Shown here: in pieces, positions 47,083 to 55,261 of the stretch
Layout: the number at the start of each line of letters is the position of its first letter
How positions within the stretch are numbered: the stretch's first letter is position 1
NCBI RefSeq assembly: GCF_024345835.1
Contig: NZ_JAGQBW010000014.1
Coordinates: 1 to 64,000, forward strand
DNA: 64,000 nt
Reading direction: 5' to 3'
From: Synechococcus sp. HJ21-Hayes
GTDB taxonomy: Bacteria > Cyanobacteriota > Cyanobacteriia > PCC-6307 > Cyanobiaceae
The notes under the pieces: generated by a model
Database searches by the model: none
Told to the model about the DNA's origin: nothing
Seen by the model: only the letters and a program-made list of their open reading frames with translations
Made by a program: the position numbers and the translations under genes

Positions 47083-47307
47083 TCAGGCGGCTCCGAGGGA
47101 TCTCTGGTGCTGCTGGAGCCTGCGGTTGCGGTGCTCCACCCGGTGCTTCACCTCCGCAATCTTGAGATCGGCGGCCGTGATGCGGAAGCCCAGGGTTCGG
47201 GCCGCTGTGATCAGGTCTTGGCTGCTGGTGCAGCGCCGCACCGCTCGCCGCACTTCGGCTCTGGTTTCAGCGGCACTCACCAGCCGCTCGAGTTCGCTCC
47301 AGCTCAT
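47083..47307 (-). CDS. Nif11-like small protein
   Basis: 74 residues. MSWSELERLVSAAETRAEVR followed by SSQDLITAARTLGFRITAAD and LKIA matches the Nif11 domain (helix, then [D/S]xxLVxxAxxxGFxxTxxDL). Nif11 domains serve as leader peptides of ribosomal peptides, but this one has a basic C-terminus (KHRVEHRNRRLQQHQRS) without Cys or a double-Gly cleavage site, and no modification enzyme is near. It is convergent with the SepF-like gene, 11 nt apart. Confidence 0.7.
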   Translation of the reverse strand: MSWSELERLVSAAETRAEVRRAVRRCTSSQDLITAARTLGFRITAADLKIAEVKHRVEHRNRRLQQHQRSLGAA

Positions 47308-47409
47308 GGGTCATCTCCAACGCCCTAAGCTTCGCGAGCCGATATGACTCACGTTTTCCTGTCGGGCCATGAGATGTGACCAGATGTGTGTCGCCGCAGG
47401 TGACACGAT

Positions 47410-47610
47410 TCAGGCGGCCTGGTCTCCGTTGTCACTCCGGGATGTGGTCTGGGGATACTTCTGTCCGAGCCGCCAGAGCTCGTTGCTGTGTTCACCAGGT
47501 TCCACTGCGCGCAGGCGGCAGATCAGCGCGAATACGTCGTTGGGGGCGAGTTCCCCATCGTCCTGCCACTTCAAAGCAGACGGATCAAGTCTGCGCTCCA
47601 AGGGGGCCAT
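47410..47610 (-). CDS. small hypothetical protein
   Basis: 66 residues from ATG 47610. Codon use fits the neighbourhood, with mostly G or C in third positions. The sequence is mixed and acidic-basic (LDPSALKWQDDGELAPNDVF, LICRLRAVEPGEHSNELWRL), suggesting a small helical protein. I do not recognise a family. It is isolated between the Nif11-like gene and the DUF4912 gene. Confidence 0.5.
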   Translation of the reverse strand: MAPLERRLDPSALKWQDDGELAPNDVFALICRLRAVEPGEHSNELWRLGQKYPQTTSRSDNGDQAA

Positions 47611-47829
47611 GGTTCTGTTGCGCCGTGTTTTGCGACCCTAGGGGCTGCCGCTGAGCAGCTGGTTACTCTGCAACAACTGTGAGCCGAAAGACTTTCTGAA
47701 CATGTAGTGCTGGGTACTGGAAACTGGACACCGAAGGTCGGTCGGGTGGTTCAGATTCTGTCTTGGTGGCAAATATCCTGCTCTGGCGTTGTGATCGCCA
47801 GAGCAGATTGAGGGGTGAATCGCATCGCC

Positions 47830-48870
47830 TTAAAACCAGGTTTGAACAGCCTGATCTTTGCTGTTCATGTTGGCCTCGGGGGTGGAGCGGCTGAAGTTCA
47901 GGCGAATTGAGCGCTTCTGTTCACCATCGGCGGCAATGGCGGTGATGGGATACACCTGTTCGCCATCGCGAAAGGGCACCTGTAGGCGGAAGGTGCCGTC
48001 CTCGTCCAGGGGCACAGACTGATCCCCGATGCTGAGGCTGGCGCCAGGGTCTGTGGCGCCATACACGATCAGTTCCGCATCCGCCACCAGCCAGAAGGAG
48101 CGCTGCCGCAGCACGCCACCAGCACCGGATTCGTGGCGGCCGCTGGCCCACCGGCCGATGCCCGAGTCGTGGAGGGAACCCGAATCGGTGGAGCTGGCCG
48201 TGCCTTCCTGCCACAGCTCGGAACCGCGACCCATCCAGCGCAGGCTGCGGGTGGCTTCTTGATACATCCGCTCGTGGGTCACGCCACCGCTGGCAGGGAG
48301 CGGTGAGGCCGTGGCCGCGGGGGCAGTGGTGAGGGAGAAGGGCACAAAAGCATCGGCCACCACCTCGCTGGGCCCGTGGCCCGGCACCCGTGCCGTGGAG
48401 GACACGGCGAGGGCGAGCCAGCCCCCATTGACAAGGCGGTAGCCCAGTTCGATGCGGTAGTCACGATCGGCCACCGGCACCGGCAAGTACCACTCATGGG
48501 CCTTCTGGTCCACCACCAGTTCCATCAGGGCATGGGGATGGGCCCGGTTGCTGTCGAGGCCGGTCACATCCTCCAGGCGCAGGCAGAGGAGCGTGGCTCC
48601 GAGCGCGCGGGCCCGATCCTGGTCGGCTGCATCGATGGACCAGAAGCAGTAGCCCCACTGGGGATCGCGGGGCAGGAACACCACATGGGTGCTGGCTTCT
48701 CGGGATGGTGCTCCGCTCGGATTGGATGTTGCCGCAGTGGAGATGTCTGGTTGGTCTATTGCATTGGTGGACTCTGCAAGGCGCTGGCTCTTGAGGGCGC
48801 GGGCCGCATTTCTCAGGGGGCGCAGCGTCATATCCACGATCTGGGCCAGGGTTCGCGGTGCTGCCGTCAT
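47830..48870 (-). CDS. DUF4912 protein
   Basis: 346 residues from ATG 48870, ahead of MTAAPRTLAQIVDMTLRPLR. The DUF4912 domain (about 60-185) begins THVVFLPRDPQWGYCFWSID, and continues LVVDQKAHEWYLPVPVADRD and YRIELGYRLVNGGWLALAVS. A second beta-rich part (about 255-330) resembles an Ig-like or bacterial surface fold (LIVYGATDPGASLSIGDQSV, PLDEDGTFRLQVPFRDGEQV). Function unknown; the family is commonly found in cyanobacteria with glycogen- or envelope-related genes. An upstream frame continuing to 49281 is not supported by sequence conservation that I can see. Confidence 0.8.
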   Translation of the reverse strand: MTAAPRTLAQIVDMTLRPLRNAARALKSQRLAESTNAIDQPDISTAATSNPSGAPSREASTHVVFLPRDPQWGYCFWSIDAADQDRARALGATLLCLRLEDVTGLDSNRAHPHALMELVVDQKAHEWYLPVPVADRDYRIELGYRLVNGGWLALAVSSTARVPGHGPSEVVADAFVPFSLTTAPAATASPLPASGGVTHERMYQEATRSLRWMGRGSELWQEGTASSTDSGSLHDSGIGRWASGRHESGAGGVLRQRSFWLVADAELIVYGATDPGASLSIGDQSVPLDEDGTFRLQVPFRDGEQVYPITAIAADGEQKRSIRLNFSRSTPEANMNSKDQAVQTWF

Positions 48871-49350
48871 CGCGGTTTCGTGCTCATGCTCCGTCCATGG
48901 TCTGGTCGGAGGTGTTTGTCCCGGCTTGTGTGTCAGCGGATCACGACCGTGTGCCATTCTGTGCGGAACAATGTCGGCCCTGGGACGTGCAGCGTTCTGC
49001 TGCACATGGAGGCAATATCCGCCAGGCCAAATCCTGTGAGCGGGGGAGTTTTGTTGGCTCCTGCTGATAGGGGGAGCAGTGCCCCCCGCTTCGCCGCCAC
49101 CCGCGCCACTCAGGTTGCTTGGATGGAGGCCCTTGCTGGTGGCAAACGAGGCCGCAGTGGCACTGCTTGGCGTTGCTGACCGAATGCGATTTAAAGCTTT
49201 GGCCCTAGCTTGCCGCGATCCCTCAACGTGCACGTCAGTGATGAGAAGTTGCAGGAGGCCACTCGGTAGGGGCAAGGCCATGGCACATCGGAGCGTCTAA
49301 GGCCCTGCGGGCACGGCTCGCACCGCAGTCAAGGGCTAGCCAATCGATGA
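48871..49350. other. 480-nt stretch with no recognised gene
   Basis: Between the DUF4912 start and the end of the channel gene. Open frames of 65-116 codons exist on the plus strand but carry no recognisable domain and have no ribosome-binding site I would trust. Likely holds the DUF4912 promoter and leader. Confidence 0.4.
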
Positions 49351-49938
49351 TCAAGGATTCAGATCATGCAGCGAGCGTTTGTAGTCCAGTCTCAAGGTCT
49401 GCGTTCTCTGCACCACATACACCAGCTGCGCGGTGCTCCATCCCGCCATCAGCACCCCGTTGATGGCTTCTCCCACGCTCAGGAGCTGCCAGCAGCCGTG
49501 CAGGGTCATGTCGCCGTAGCCCACGGTGGTGAACGTGATCCCAGAGAAATACAGGCTCGCCTCGAGGCCCTGGATCAGGCCCAGGCCCCAATAGAGCAAT
49601 CCCCACAGGCCAATCTCCACAATTAGGGCTCCGGCAGTGATCAGCGCCATGGCGAGAATCACCAGCAGGCGGCACCAGCTGTGGCGGCGGCACCAAGACT
49701 CCAGCCAGGGTTGTTGCAGTCCATCGACCTGAATCACCGTCACCAAGGTGTGGACGATGGAGGTGCTGATCAACAGGGCAATGGCCAATCCCAGCTGAAG
49801 GCCGATCCCCATGGCTGCATTGCCGCCCTGGCAGAGGGCGGTGTCTGCTCCCGCCGCTAGGGCCCTGGGCTGGTGGGCCAGCACCCAGCCTGCGGCGCTT
49901 GTGGCCGTGAGGACGGGGAGCCAGGTGCGTGTCGCCAT
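49351..49938 (-). CDS. two-helix potassium-channel-like protein
   Basis: 195 residues. A hydrophobic N-terminal segment (about 45-70) is followed by two helices flanking the pore loop. The selectivity filter reads FSGITFTTVGYGDMTLHGCW (about 131-150), close to the Kir/KcsA TVGYGD consensus. The C-terminus is short, so no RCK or ligand domain. It starts one nucleotide inside the FUSC gene (TGATG) and is the last of a four-gene minus-strand unit. Function as a potassium or other cation channel is inferred. Confidence 0.82.
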   Translation of the reverse strand: MATRTWLPVLTATSAAGWVLAHQPRALAAGADTALCQGGNAAMGIGLQLGLAIALLISTSIVHTLVTVIQVDGLQQPWLESWCRRHSWCRLLVILAMALITAGALIVEIGLWGLLYWGLGLIQGLEASLYFSGITFTTVGYGDMTLHGCWQLLSVGEAINGVLMAGWSTAQLVYVVQRTQTLRLDYKRSLHDLNP

Positions 49939-51041
49939 CAACGTTGCAGGGCTTCTGGAGGAGGTAGGCCCAGCCAACGGGCTTCCTCCCGGGCGGCCGG
50001 CAGGAGGCTCGATAGTTCGGCGCTGGAATGGGTGGGATCGTCCTTGAGCTGGTGATAGCGCCGCAGGGCGGAGTTGGGAAACAACAGCAGGCCGATGGCC
50101 AGCGCCAGGCCACAACCCAGGGCGTAGTCGATCCAGCGGTGGGGGATGTACCAGGCCACCAGCGGGCCGTAGCCCACAAACGCCACACCGCTGGATATCA
50201 GCGCTGTTCTCAGGTGATCGCTGCGGCCCAGCGCTGCCACCAGGGCGGCGGTGCCCCCCAGTACCAGGCCATTGGCCAAGCTGCTGAGGCCGATGGTGTT
50301 GAACACTAGGAGGGGCATCAGGATGCCCAGGCTCACCCCCACCAGGCGATCGCGCACCCGCAGCAGCGTGTCGCCGATGCTGTCGTTCAGCAAGAGCACA
50401 ACACCGAAGTAGAGGTATTTGGGGGTTACGGCTCCGATGCCCTCGCCCATGGCCAGCGCCAGGCTGGCGAACACCAACTTGCGCCAGAAGAACGGTGATT
50501 GCAGCCCCTGGCGGAGCCGTTGGCCGGCACTGGTCTCCGGCATCGCTTCGTGCTGCTCTGGGGGCTCAACAGGTGGGAGCCCTGCCGGTGTCAGGGCCAG
50601 TTGCGTCACGGTTCCTACGGCCAAGCCCGTGGCGATGCCCACGAGTTCATCGCCGCTGGCGCTGAAGCTCGGTGCGTTGCTCAGCAGGGGCAGAACCCCC
50701 ACCACGGCCAGTACGTTGCTCAGCATGCGCAGCTTGTCGGGCAGCAGCAGGGCCAGTAGTTGCATCAAAGCGGCCACGAGCCCAAACACGAACACCTGGG
50801 GTGCTCCGGCCATCACCTTGCTGGCGAGTACGCCAATCCCCAGACCCACGCCGCAGATCACCAGCAGCACCGGGTAGATGGCCAGGGGCCATCGGCTGAA
50901 GTTCGGACGCACCACCAGGGCGGCGATCACAGCCCCGTAGGCCACCGGCGATCCACTGAGGCCCAGACCACCAACCAGGGCACTGGTGAGACCCGCGGCC
51001 AGGCCGATCACCAGGGCAGCCCTGAGGGCCAGGCTGTCCAT
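49938..51041 (-). CDS. FUSC-family (fusaric-acid-resistance-like) membrane transporter
   Basis: 367 residues with about ten hydrophobic helices in two sets, typical of the FUSC_2 domain: GAVIAALVVRPNFSRWPLAI in the first half, then DSIGDTLLRVRDRLVGVSLG, and a C-terminal cytoplasmic tail. In the E. coli AaeAB system a FUSC protein exports hydroxy-aromatic acids through an HlyD-type adaptor. Here the adaptor and a 57-residue membrane protein are immediately upstream and a TolC protein is divergent. The start lies 1 nt after the upstream stop (TGA-G-ATG). Confidence 0.82.
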   Translation of the reverse strand: MDSLALRAALVIGLAAGLTSALVGGLGLSGSPVAYGAVIAALVVRPNFSRWPLAIYPVLLVICGVGLGIGVLASKVMAGAPQVFVFGLVAALMQLLALLLPDKLRMLSNVLAVVGVLPLLSNAPSFSASGDELVGIATGLAVGTVTQLALTPAGLPPVEPPEQHEAMPETSAGQRLRQGLQSPFFWRKLVFASLALAMGEGIGAVTPKYLYFGVVLLLNDSIGDTLLRVRDRLVGVSLGILMPLLVFNTIGLSSLANGLVLGGTAALVAALGRSDHLRTALISSGVAFVGYGPLVAWYIPHRWIDYALGCGLALAIGLLLFPNSALRRYHQLKDDPTHSSAELSSLLPAAREEARWLGLPPPEALQR

Positions 51042-51042
51042 C

Positions 51043-51216
51043 TCAGGGTCCGGGGGGCCTGAGGGCCTGGACCCAGCCCACGATCAGCACCACCAGCAAG
51101 AGGGCCACCCAGAACCAGAGCCGCGGTGAGCTGCTCACGGCGGCAATGGCCAGGAGCAACAGCGCCAGCCATGGGGCGGGTTGTCGCCAGGGTTGAAGCC
51201 ATGAGCGGCGTGTCAT
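51043..51216 (-). CDS. 57-residue two-span membrane protein (AaeX-like position)
   Basis: Small gene between an HlyD-type adaptor and a FUSC transporter. The ATG overlaps the adaptor stop by 4 nt (ATGA) and the TGA lies one base before the FUSC start, so it is clearly translated with them. Two hydrophobic segments (PWLALLLLAIAAV and LWFWVALLLVVLIVGWVQAL) follow a basic, tryptophan-rich start (MTRRSWLQPWRQP). The position matches aaeX in aaeXAB, although I see no clear sequence match to DUF1656. A partner subunit of the pump is the likely role. Confidence 0.75.
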   Translation of the reverse strand: MTRRSWLQPWRQPAPWLALLLLAIAAVSSSPRLWFWVALLLVVLIVGWVQALRPPGP

Positions 51217-52373
51217 CGCTGGGCCCCTCCCAACCAGCGCAGGAACGGCAACACAAAGCTCACCACGGAGCGCCGTTCCAGGGACGCCTTGAGCTTGGCG
51301 GGCGTGCCGTTCTCCAGGCGTAGATCGGGGCCTCGTCCGCTACTCCAGCGCAGGCCGCTGGGGGTGGTGGCATTGTCGAGGGCCACGGTGATCAACACCA
51401 CGGGGGCACTCACCTTGTCGGCCGCTGTGGATAAGGGGTCGCCGCCCTCGCCCAAGGCGGCCTGGCGGCTGCGGGCCATCAGGCTGGAGGCCAGCTCGGG
51501 ATCCCCCACCACACGACTCACCTCCGCCAGATCGGCATTGGCGGGGGAGATGGTCTGGATCCGCCCCAGTACCGAGCCGTAGCGCTGGGTGGTGCCGCCG
51601 TAGCGGTCACGGGTTTGCAGCACGGGATCGAGTTTGATCTCATCTCCGGGTTTGAGCCGTGCGGCATCGGCATCGCTGAACAGGCCTACCGCCGTTCGGG
51701 GCCGGCTCGCCTGATTCGGCCCGGCACCAATCGTGCCGATGCGTTGGCCCGGTAACACCGCCTGGCCGGGGGCGACCGAGAGGCTCAGGAGTGTCCCAGT
51801 ACGCGGGGCCAGTACCTCCTGGCTGAGCCGTTGGCCATCGAGCTCCGCCCGGCTGACGTCGAGCTGCGCGAGCTGCCCCTCCAGGGCCTTGATCTGCGCC
51901 TGATTACGCAGGTAGAGGTCTTGCGCTCCCACCCACAAGGGGCTGTAGCGGGGGATCACGTCGTCTTGCCGCAGGGTCTCCAGGGCTTGGAGTTGTTTGG
52001 CCACCGGTTGGTTGGTGCGGTTGATGGCGCTCATCTGAGCCCGAATGGCGGCTTGCTGCTTGGCCAGGGCTTCCCCTTGACGCTGCAGAGCATCGGGATT
52101 GCCAAGCACCAGGCCTCCGCCGGGTGCGGCCTGGTCGATGCGATCGAGGCTGGCCACCACGGCGCCCTCGGCAATCGGGTCGCCCACCGCGTGGAACAGC
52201 TTTTGCACCTGCCCAGCGGACCGGGCATAGACGCCCACGCGGCTATCCGGCTGGAGCAGCACGCCACTGCCCTCGACTTCCACATCCACCCCAGGGGACA
52301 CGGCCCAGATCACGGCGAAGGATGTCACCAAGCCCATCGGCAACAGGCGCGGTGCCAAATCCACAGGGGTCAT
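51213..52373 (-). CDS. HlyD-type periplasmic adaptor (membrane fusion protein)
   Basis: 386 residues with one N-terminal membrane helix (about 10-28). It has the biotinyl-lipoyl-like first half (VYARSAGQVQKLFHAVGDPI), a coiled-coil region (about 90-160; ALAKQQAAIRAQMSAINRTN and later), and the second half (VLAPRTGTLLSLSVAPGQAV) that completes the lipoyl motif. It would link an inner-membrane pump to TolC. The divergent tolC gene starts 49 nt away, so a shared promoter region is likely. Confidence 0.85.
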   Translation of the reverse strand: MTPVDLAPRLLPMGLVTSFAVIWAVSPGVDVEVEGSGVLLQPDSRVGVYARSAGQVQKLFHAVGDPIAEGAVVASLDRIDQAAPGGGLVLGNPDALQRQGEALAKQQAAIRAQMSAINRTNQPVAKQLQALETLRQDDVIPRYSPLWVGAQDLYLRNQAQIKALEGQLAQLDVSRAELDGQRLSQEVLAPRTGTLLSLSVAPGQAVLPGQRIGTIGAGPNQASRPRTAVGLFSDADAARLKPGDEIKLDPVLQTRDRYGGTTQRYGSVLGRIQTISPANADLAEVSRVVGDPELASSLMARSRQAALGEGGDPLSTAADKVSAPVVLITVALDNATTPSGLRWSSGRGPDLRLENGTPAKLKASLERRSVVSFVLPFLRWLGGAQR

Positions 52374-52422
52374 GGCGCGCCGGGGAGTAATCGTCAGTTT
52401 GTCGATTTAGGATACGCGCACT

Positions 52423-53910
52423 TTGGGGGCACTCCGTTTGCGTTGTTGCGGATGCCGTTGGCTCGGGCTTGGTGCGCTCCTTACAGGGGTGGCGGTGAGT
52501 GCGTTGGTGACCGTGCCGCAGCGCGTCATGGCCCAGCCGTTGCAACCCCTCAACCTCAGCCTCCAGCAGGCCCTCTCCCTGGGGTTGTCGCAATCGCTCA
52601 ATCTGCGCAACACCACCCTGGTGGTGGAGGAAAATAAGGCCCTGCTGGGTCTGGCACGCACCCGCTTTTTGCCCAAGCTGGATCTGGTAGCCCTTGGTAC
52701 CTACGCCCAGGTGGGATCGAGTGTGGGCTTTATCTCGAATCTGCCCAGCATCGGAGATCTCAACCTGGAGTTGGGGGCCGACGGCTATGCCGTGGTGCAG
52801 AACACGTTTGTGAACCTGGGGCTGGCCCTCAACTATTCACTGTTGGATTTTGGCCGTGGGCCGTTGCAGCAGGTCGCCACGGCGGGTCTCAAGGCCTCCC
52901 AGGCCGAGCAGTTGGAGCAACAACGGCGCAGTCGCTTCGACATCGTGAGTGCCTATCTCCAGGCACAGTTGGCCGGCGCGTTGATCCCCGTTTGGCAGCA
53001 GTCGTTGCAGGTGTCCACTCAGCTGCAGCGCGATGCCTGGGCCATTCGCAAGCAGGGGCTGGCCGCCCGGATCGACACGCTCCAGGCTGATGCCTTGGTG
53101 GAGAGTGATCGCCAGGGTCTGGTGGAGGCTCAGGCTCAACAGCAGATTGCCCTGAGTGGCCTGGCCAGGGTGATCAATCTCCCTGCGGAGCAGGTGGTGA
53201 AGGTGAGTGATCCCCTGCTGCCATGGGGCGCTTGGTCTTTGCCGTTGCCGGACACCTTGCGGCGCTCCTTGCAGGAGCGACCCGCTCTTGAGGCCCTGCA
53301 ACAGCAGCGCCAGGCCCAGCTGGCACGGGTGCAACTGGCTCGGGCGGCTCGTTTGCCAACGCTGGGGTTGGTGCTGGGGGCCGGAATCAATGGCGATTGG
53401 CTCAATGTGCCGGTGCTGAATGCCAGCCCTCAGGTGAGTGTGAACGGTGGATCGGCGTCCCTGCCTACCCAGAGCAGTAGCGCTAATGCCTACGGCAGCT
53501 TTTACGATTGGGGTGCTGTGCTGAGCCTGCGTCAACCCTTGTTTGATGGGGGGCTGACGCGTGAGTCCACGGCTCTGGCACGGCGCCGCGCCGAACAGAG
53601 CAGTCTGGCGATCGAGCAGGCTCAGCAAGCGATCAATCAGAGCGTCACGACCTGGTACGCCACCCACGCAGCGTCTCAGCAGCAGATGCAGGCGGCAGCC
53701 GCTGCAGCGAAGGCGGGGACGGAAGCTGTGAGAGACGCCCTGTTGCGTTACCGGGCAGGGATCGCCCCGATCACTGAGTTGTTGTTGGCCCAGCGCAATC
53801 TGCAGGTGGCCCGTTCTGCTGAGGCCACGGCAGTTCATCGCTGGAATCTCAGCCGGGCTGGCCTGGAATTGGAGACGGGCCTCGACCCATCAACGGCCAG
53901 CAAGCCCTAG
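52423..53910 (+). CDS. TolC-family outer-membrane efflux protein
   Basis: 495 residues from a TTG. Signal peptide around WLGLGALLTGVAVSALVTVP, then LNLSLQQALSLGLSQSLNLR, the usual first outer-membrane-efflux-protein repeat. VATAGLKASQAEQLEQQRRS and ALARRRAEQSSLAIEQAQQA are the periplasmic coiled-coil helices of the two repeats, and GSFYDWGAVLSLRQPLFDGG is the hallmark strand-turn of the family. It is transcribed divergently from the adaptor-FUSC unit. Together they can make a complete tripartite exporter. Confidence 0.93.
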   Translation: MGALRLRCCGCRWLGLGALLTGVAVSALVTVPQRVMAQPLQPLNLSLQQALSLGLSQSLNLRNTTLVVEENKALLGLARTRFLPKLDLVALGTYAQVGSSVGFISNLPSIGDLNLELGADGYAVVQNTFVNLGLALNYSLLDFGRGPLQQVATAGLKASQAEQLEQQRRSRFDIVSAYLQAQLAGALIPVWQQSLQVSTQLQRDAWAIRKQGLAARIDTLQADALVESDRQGLVEAQAQQQIALSGLARVINLPAEQVVKVSDPLLPWGAWSLPLPDTLRRSLQERPALEALQQQRQAQLARVQLARAARLPTLGLVLGAGINGDWLNVPVLNASPQVSVNGGSASLPTQSSSANAYGSFYDWGAVLSLRQPLFDGGLTRESTALARRRAEQSSLAIEQAQQAINQSVTTWYATHAASQQQMQAAAAAAKAGTEAVRDALLRYRAGIAPITELLLAQRNLQVARSAEATAVHRWNLSRAGLELETGLDPSTASKP

Positions 53911-53990
53911 GTCATTCCAAGCGGTCTTGTTGCCACCTCGCAGGCCATGCATGGCTGAATTACTGTCGAGGTTCTGGTGATCGTTGCAAG

Positions 53991-54359
53991 ATGCTTACAG
54001 GTGCTGATCTCCTCGCCAGGGTCAAGGAGCTGGGCGACGCCTCCAAATCTGATCTGGTCCGCAGCTGCGGCTACGTGGGCAGCAAGAAGGATGGCTCGGA
54101 ACGGCTGAACTTCACCGCGTTCTACGAAGCCCTGCTGGAAGCCAAGGGCATCAGCCTTGGGGGTGGCCTTGGCAACGGACGCGGCAAGGGCGGCCGCTCC
54201 CTGAGCTACACCACCAAGGTGCAGTTCAATGGCAACCTCATGGTGGGGAAGGCCTATACCGCCCAGCTTGACCTCAAGCCTGGCGACGAGTTTGAGATCA
54301 AGCTCGGCAAAAAGCAGATCCGCCTGGTCCCGCTGGGTGAGTCTGAAGAGGAGGAGTGA
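53991..54359 (+). CDS. cyAbrB-type transcriptional regulator (copy 1)
   Basis: 122 residues. First of three AbrB-like cyanobacterial (cyAbrB) paralogues here. N-terminal region DLLARVKELGDASKSDLVRS with CGYVGSKKDG is the family's unique first half; the C-terminal swapped-hairpin AbrB domain has NGNLMVGKAYTAQLDLKPGD and EFEIKLGKKQIRLVPLG, then an acidic tail. cyAbrB proteins bind DNA as dimers and in Synechocystis act on hox and nitrogen genes (AbrB1, AbrB2). A second copy follows 75 nt later. Confidence 0.93.
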   Translation: MLTGADLLARVKELGDASKSDLVRSCGYVGSKKDGSERLNFTAFYEALLEAKGISLGGGLGNGRGKGGRSLSYTTKVQFNGNLMVGKAYTAQLDLKPGDEFEIKLGKKQIRLVPLGESEEEE

Positions 54360-54434
54360 GCGTGGGGGTGTGCGGTTGGGGCTGGCAATCAGACACTTAC
54401 TTGCTAGGGTCTTCTACAGAATCACTCCCGCACC

Positions 54435-54803
54435 ATGGCTCTCACCGGATCTGAACTTCTTGCCAAGGTCAAGGAGCTCGGCGACGTCTCTAAATCCGAT
54501 CTGGTCCGCAGCTGCGGCTACGTGTCCACCAAGAAAGACGGTGGCGAGCGCCTGAACTTCACCGCTTTCTATGAAGCCCTGCTCGAGGCTAAGGGTCTCA
54601 ATCTGGGTGGTGGCGATGGCAAAGGCGTTGGCAAGGGTGGTCGCAAGCTGAGCTACGTGGCTACCGTTCAGGGCAACGGCAACCTCTTGATCGGCAAGGC
54701 CTACACCGCCATGCTGGATCTCAAGCCCGGCGACGAATTCGAAATCAAGCTGGGCCGCAAGCAGGTGAAGCTGATCCCCGCAGGCGCCTCCGAAGAGGAG
54801 TGA
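54435..54803 (+). CDS. cyAbrB-type transcriptional regulator (copy 2)
   Basis: 122 residues and the same length as copy 1, with which it is clearly paralogous (SELLAKVKELGDVSKSDLVR; NGNLLIGKAYTAMLDLKPGD; EFEIKLGRKQVKLIPAGASE). Divergence is greatest in the linker (GLNLGGGDGKGVGKGGRKLS). The intergenic space contains a promoter-like AT-rich stretch upstream of the ATG, so this copy can be expressed alone as well as with copy 1. It probably forms homo- or hetero-dimers with the other copies. Confidence 0.93.
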   Translation: MALTGSELLAKVKELGDVSKSDLVRSCGYVSTKKDGGERLNFTAFYEALLEAKGLNLGGGDGKGVGKGGRKLSYVATVQGNGNLLIGKAYTAMLDLKPGDEFEIKLGRKQVKLIPAGASEEE

Positions 54804-54853
54804 AGCCTGAGGTGATCCTGGCTTCCTGACGACGCCTCTTTCAGTCTGGAGCC

Positions 54854-55261
54854 ATGCTTCGCTTCCTGCTCAATCTCCTCTGGTTCGTTCTGGGGGGCTT
54901 CGTAATGGGTCTGGGATGGTGGTTGGCCGGCCTGATTGCTGCCATCACCATCGTGGGCCTGCCCTGGGCTCGGGCCTGTTTCGAGATTGGCAATTTTTCC
55001 TTCTGGCCCTTTGGCCAGGAAGCCATCAGCCGGCGTGAACTCACGGGCCGTGATGACATCGGCACGGGTCCGTTCGGCTTGATCGGCAATGTCATCTGGT
55101 TTCTGGTGGCCGGCTGGTGGCTGGCCATTGGTCATCTCAGTTCAGCCCTGGCCTGCTTCATCTCCATCATTGGAATCCCCTTCGGGATTCAGCACGTCAA
55201 ACTGGCGTTGATTGCCCTCACGCCCATTGGCATGACGGTGGTGCCGATGCACCGCCTCTAG
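54854..55261 (+). CDS. yccF: YccF (DUF307) inner-membrane protein
   Basis: 135 residues, two copies of the YccF unit. LLNLLWFVLGGFVMGLGWWL with GLPWARACFEIGNFSFWPFG, then LIGNVIWFLVAGWWLAIGHL with IGIPFGIQHVKLALIALTP. Four membrane helices are predicted. The family occurs widely in bacteria without an assigned role. Its 3' end overlaps, convergently, the capA-like pseudogene by 44 nt. Confidence 0.9.
   Translation: MLRFLLNLLWFVLGGFVMGLGWWLAGLIAAITIVGLPWARACFEIGNFSFWPFGQEAISRRELTGRDDIGTGPFGLIGNVIWFLVAGWWLAIGHLSSALACFISIIGIPFGIQHVKLALIALTPIGMTVVPMHRL

Noticed and set aside
49079-49300. 73-codon plus-strand frame upstream of DUF4912
   Set aside because: Non-conserved, low-complexity start (Pro/Ala), no family seen and no ribosome-binding site; probably chance.
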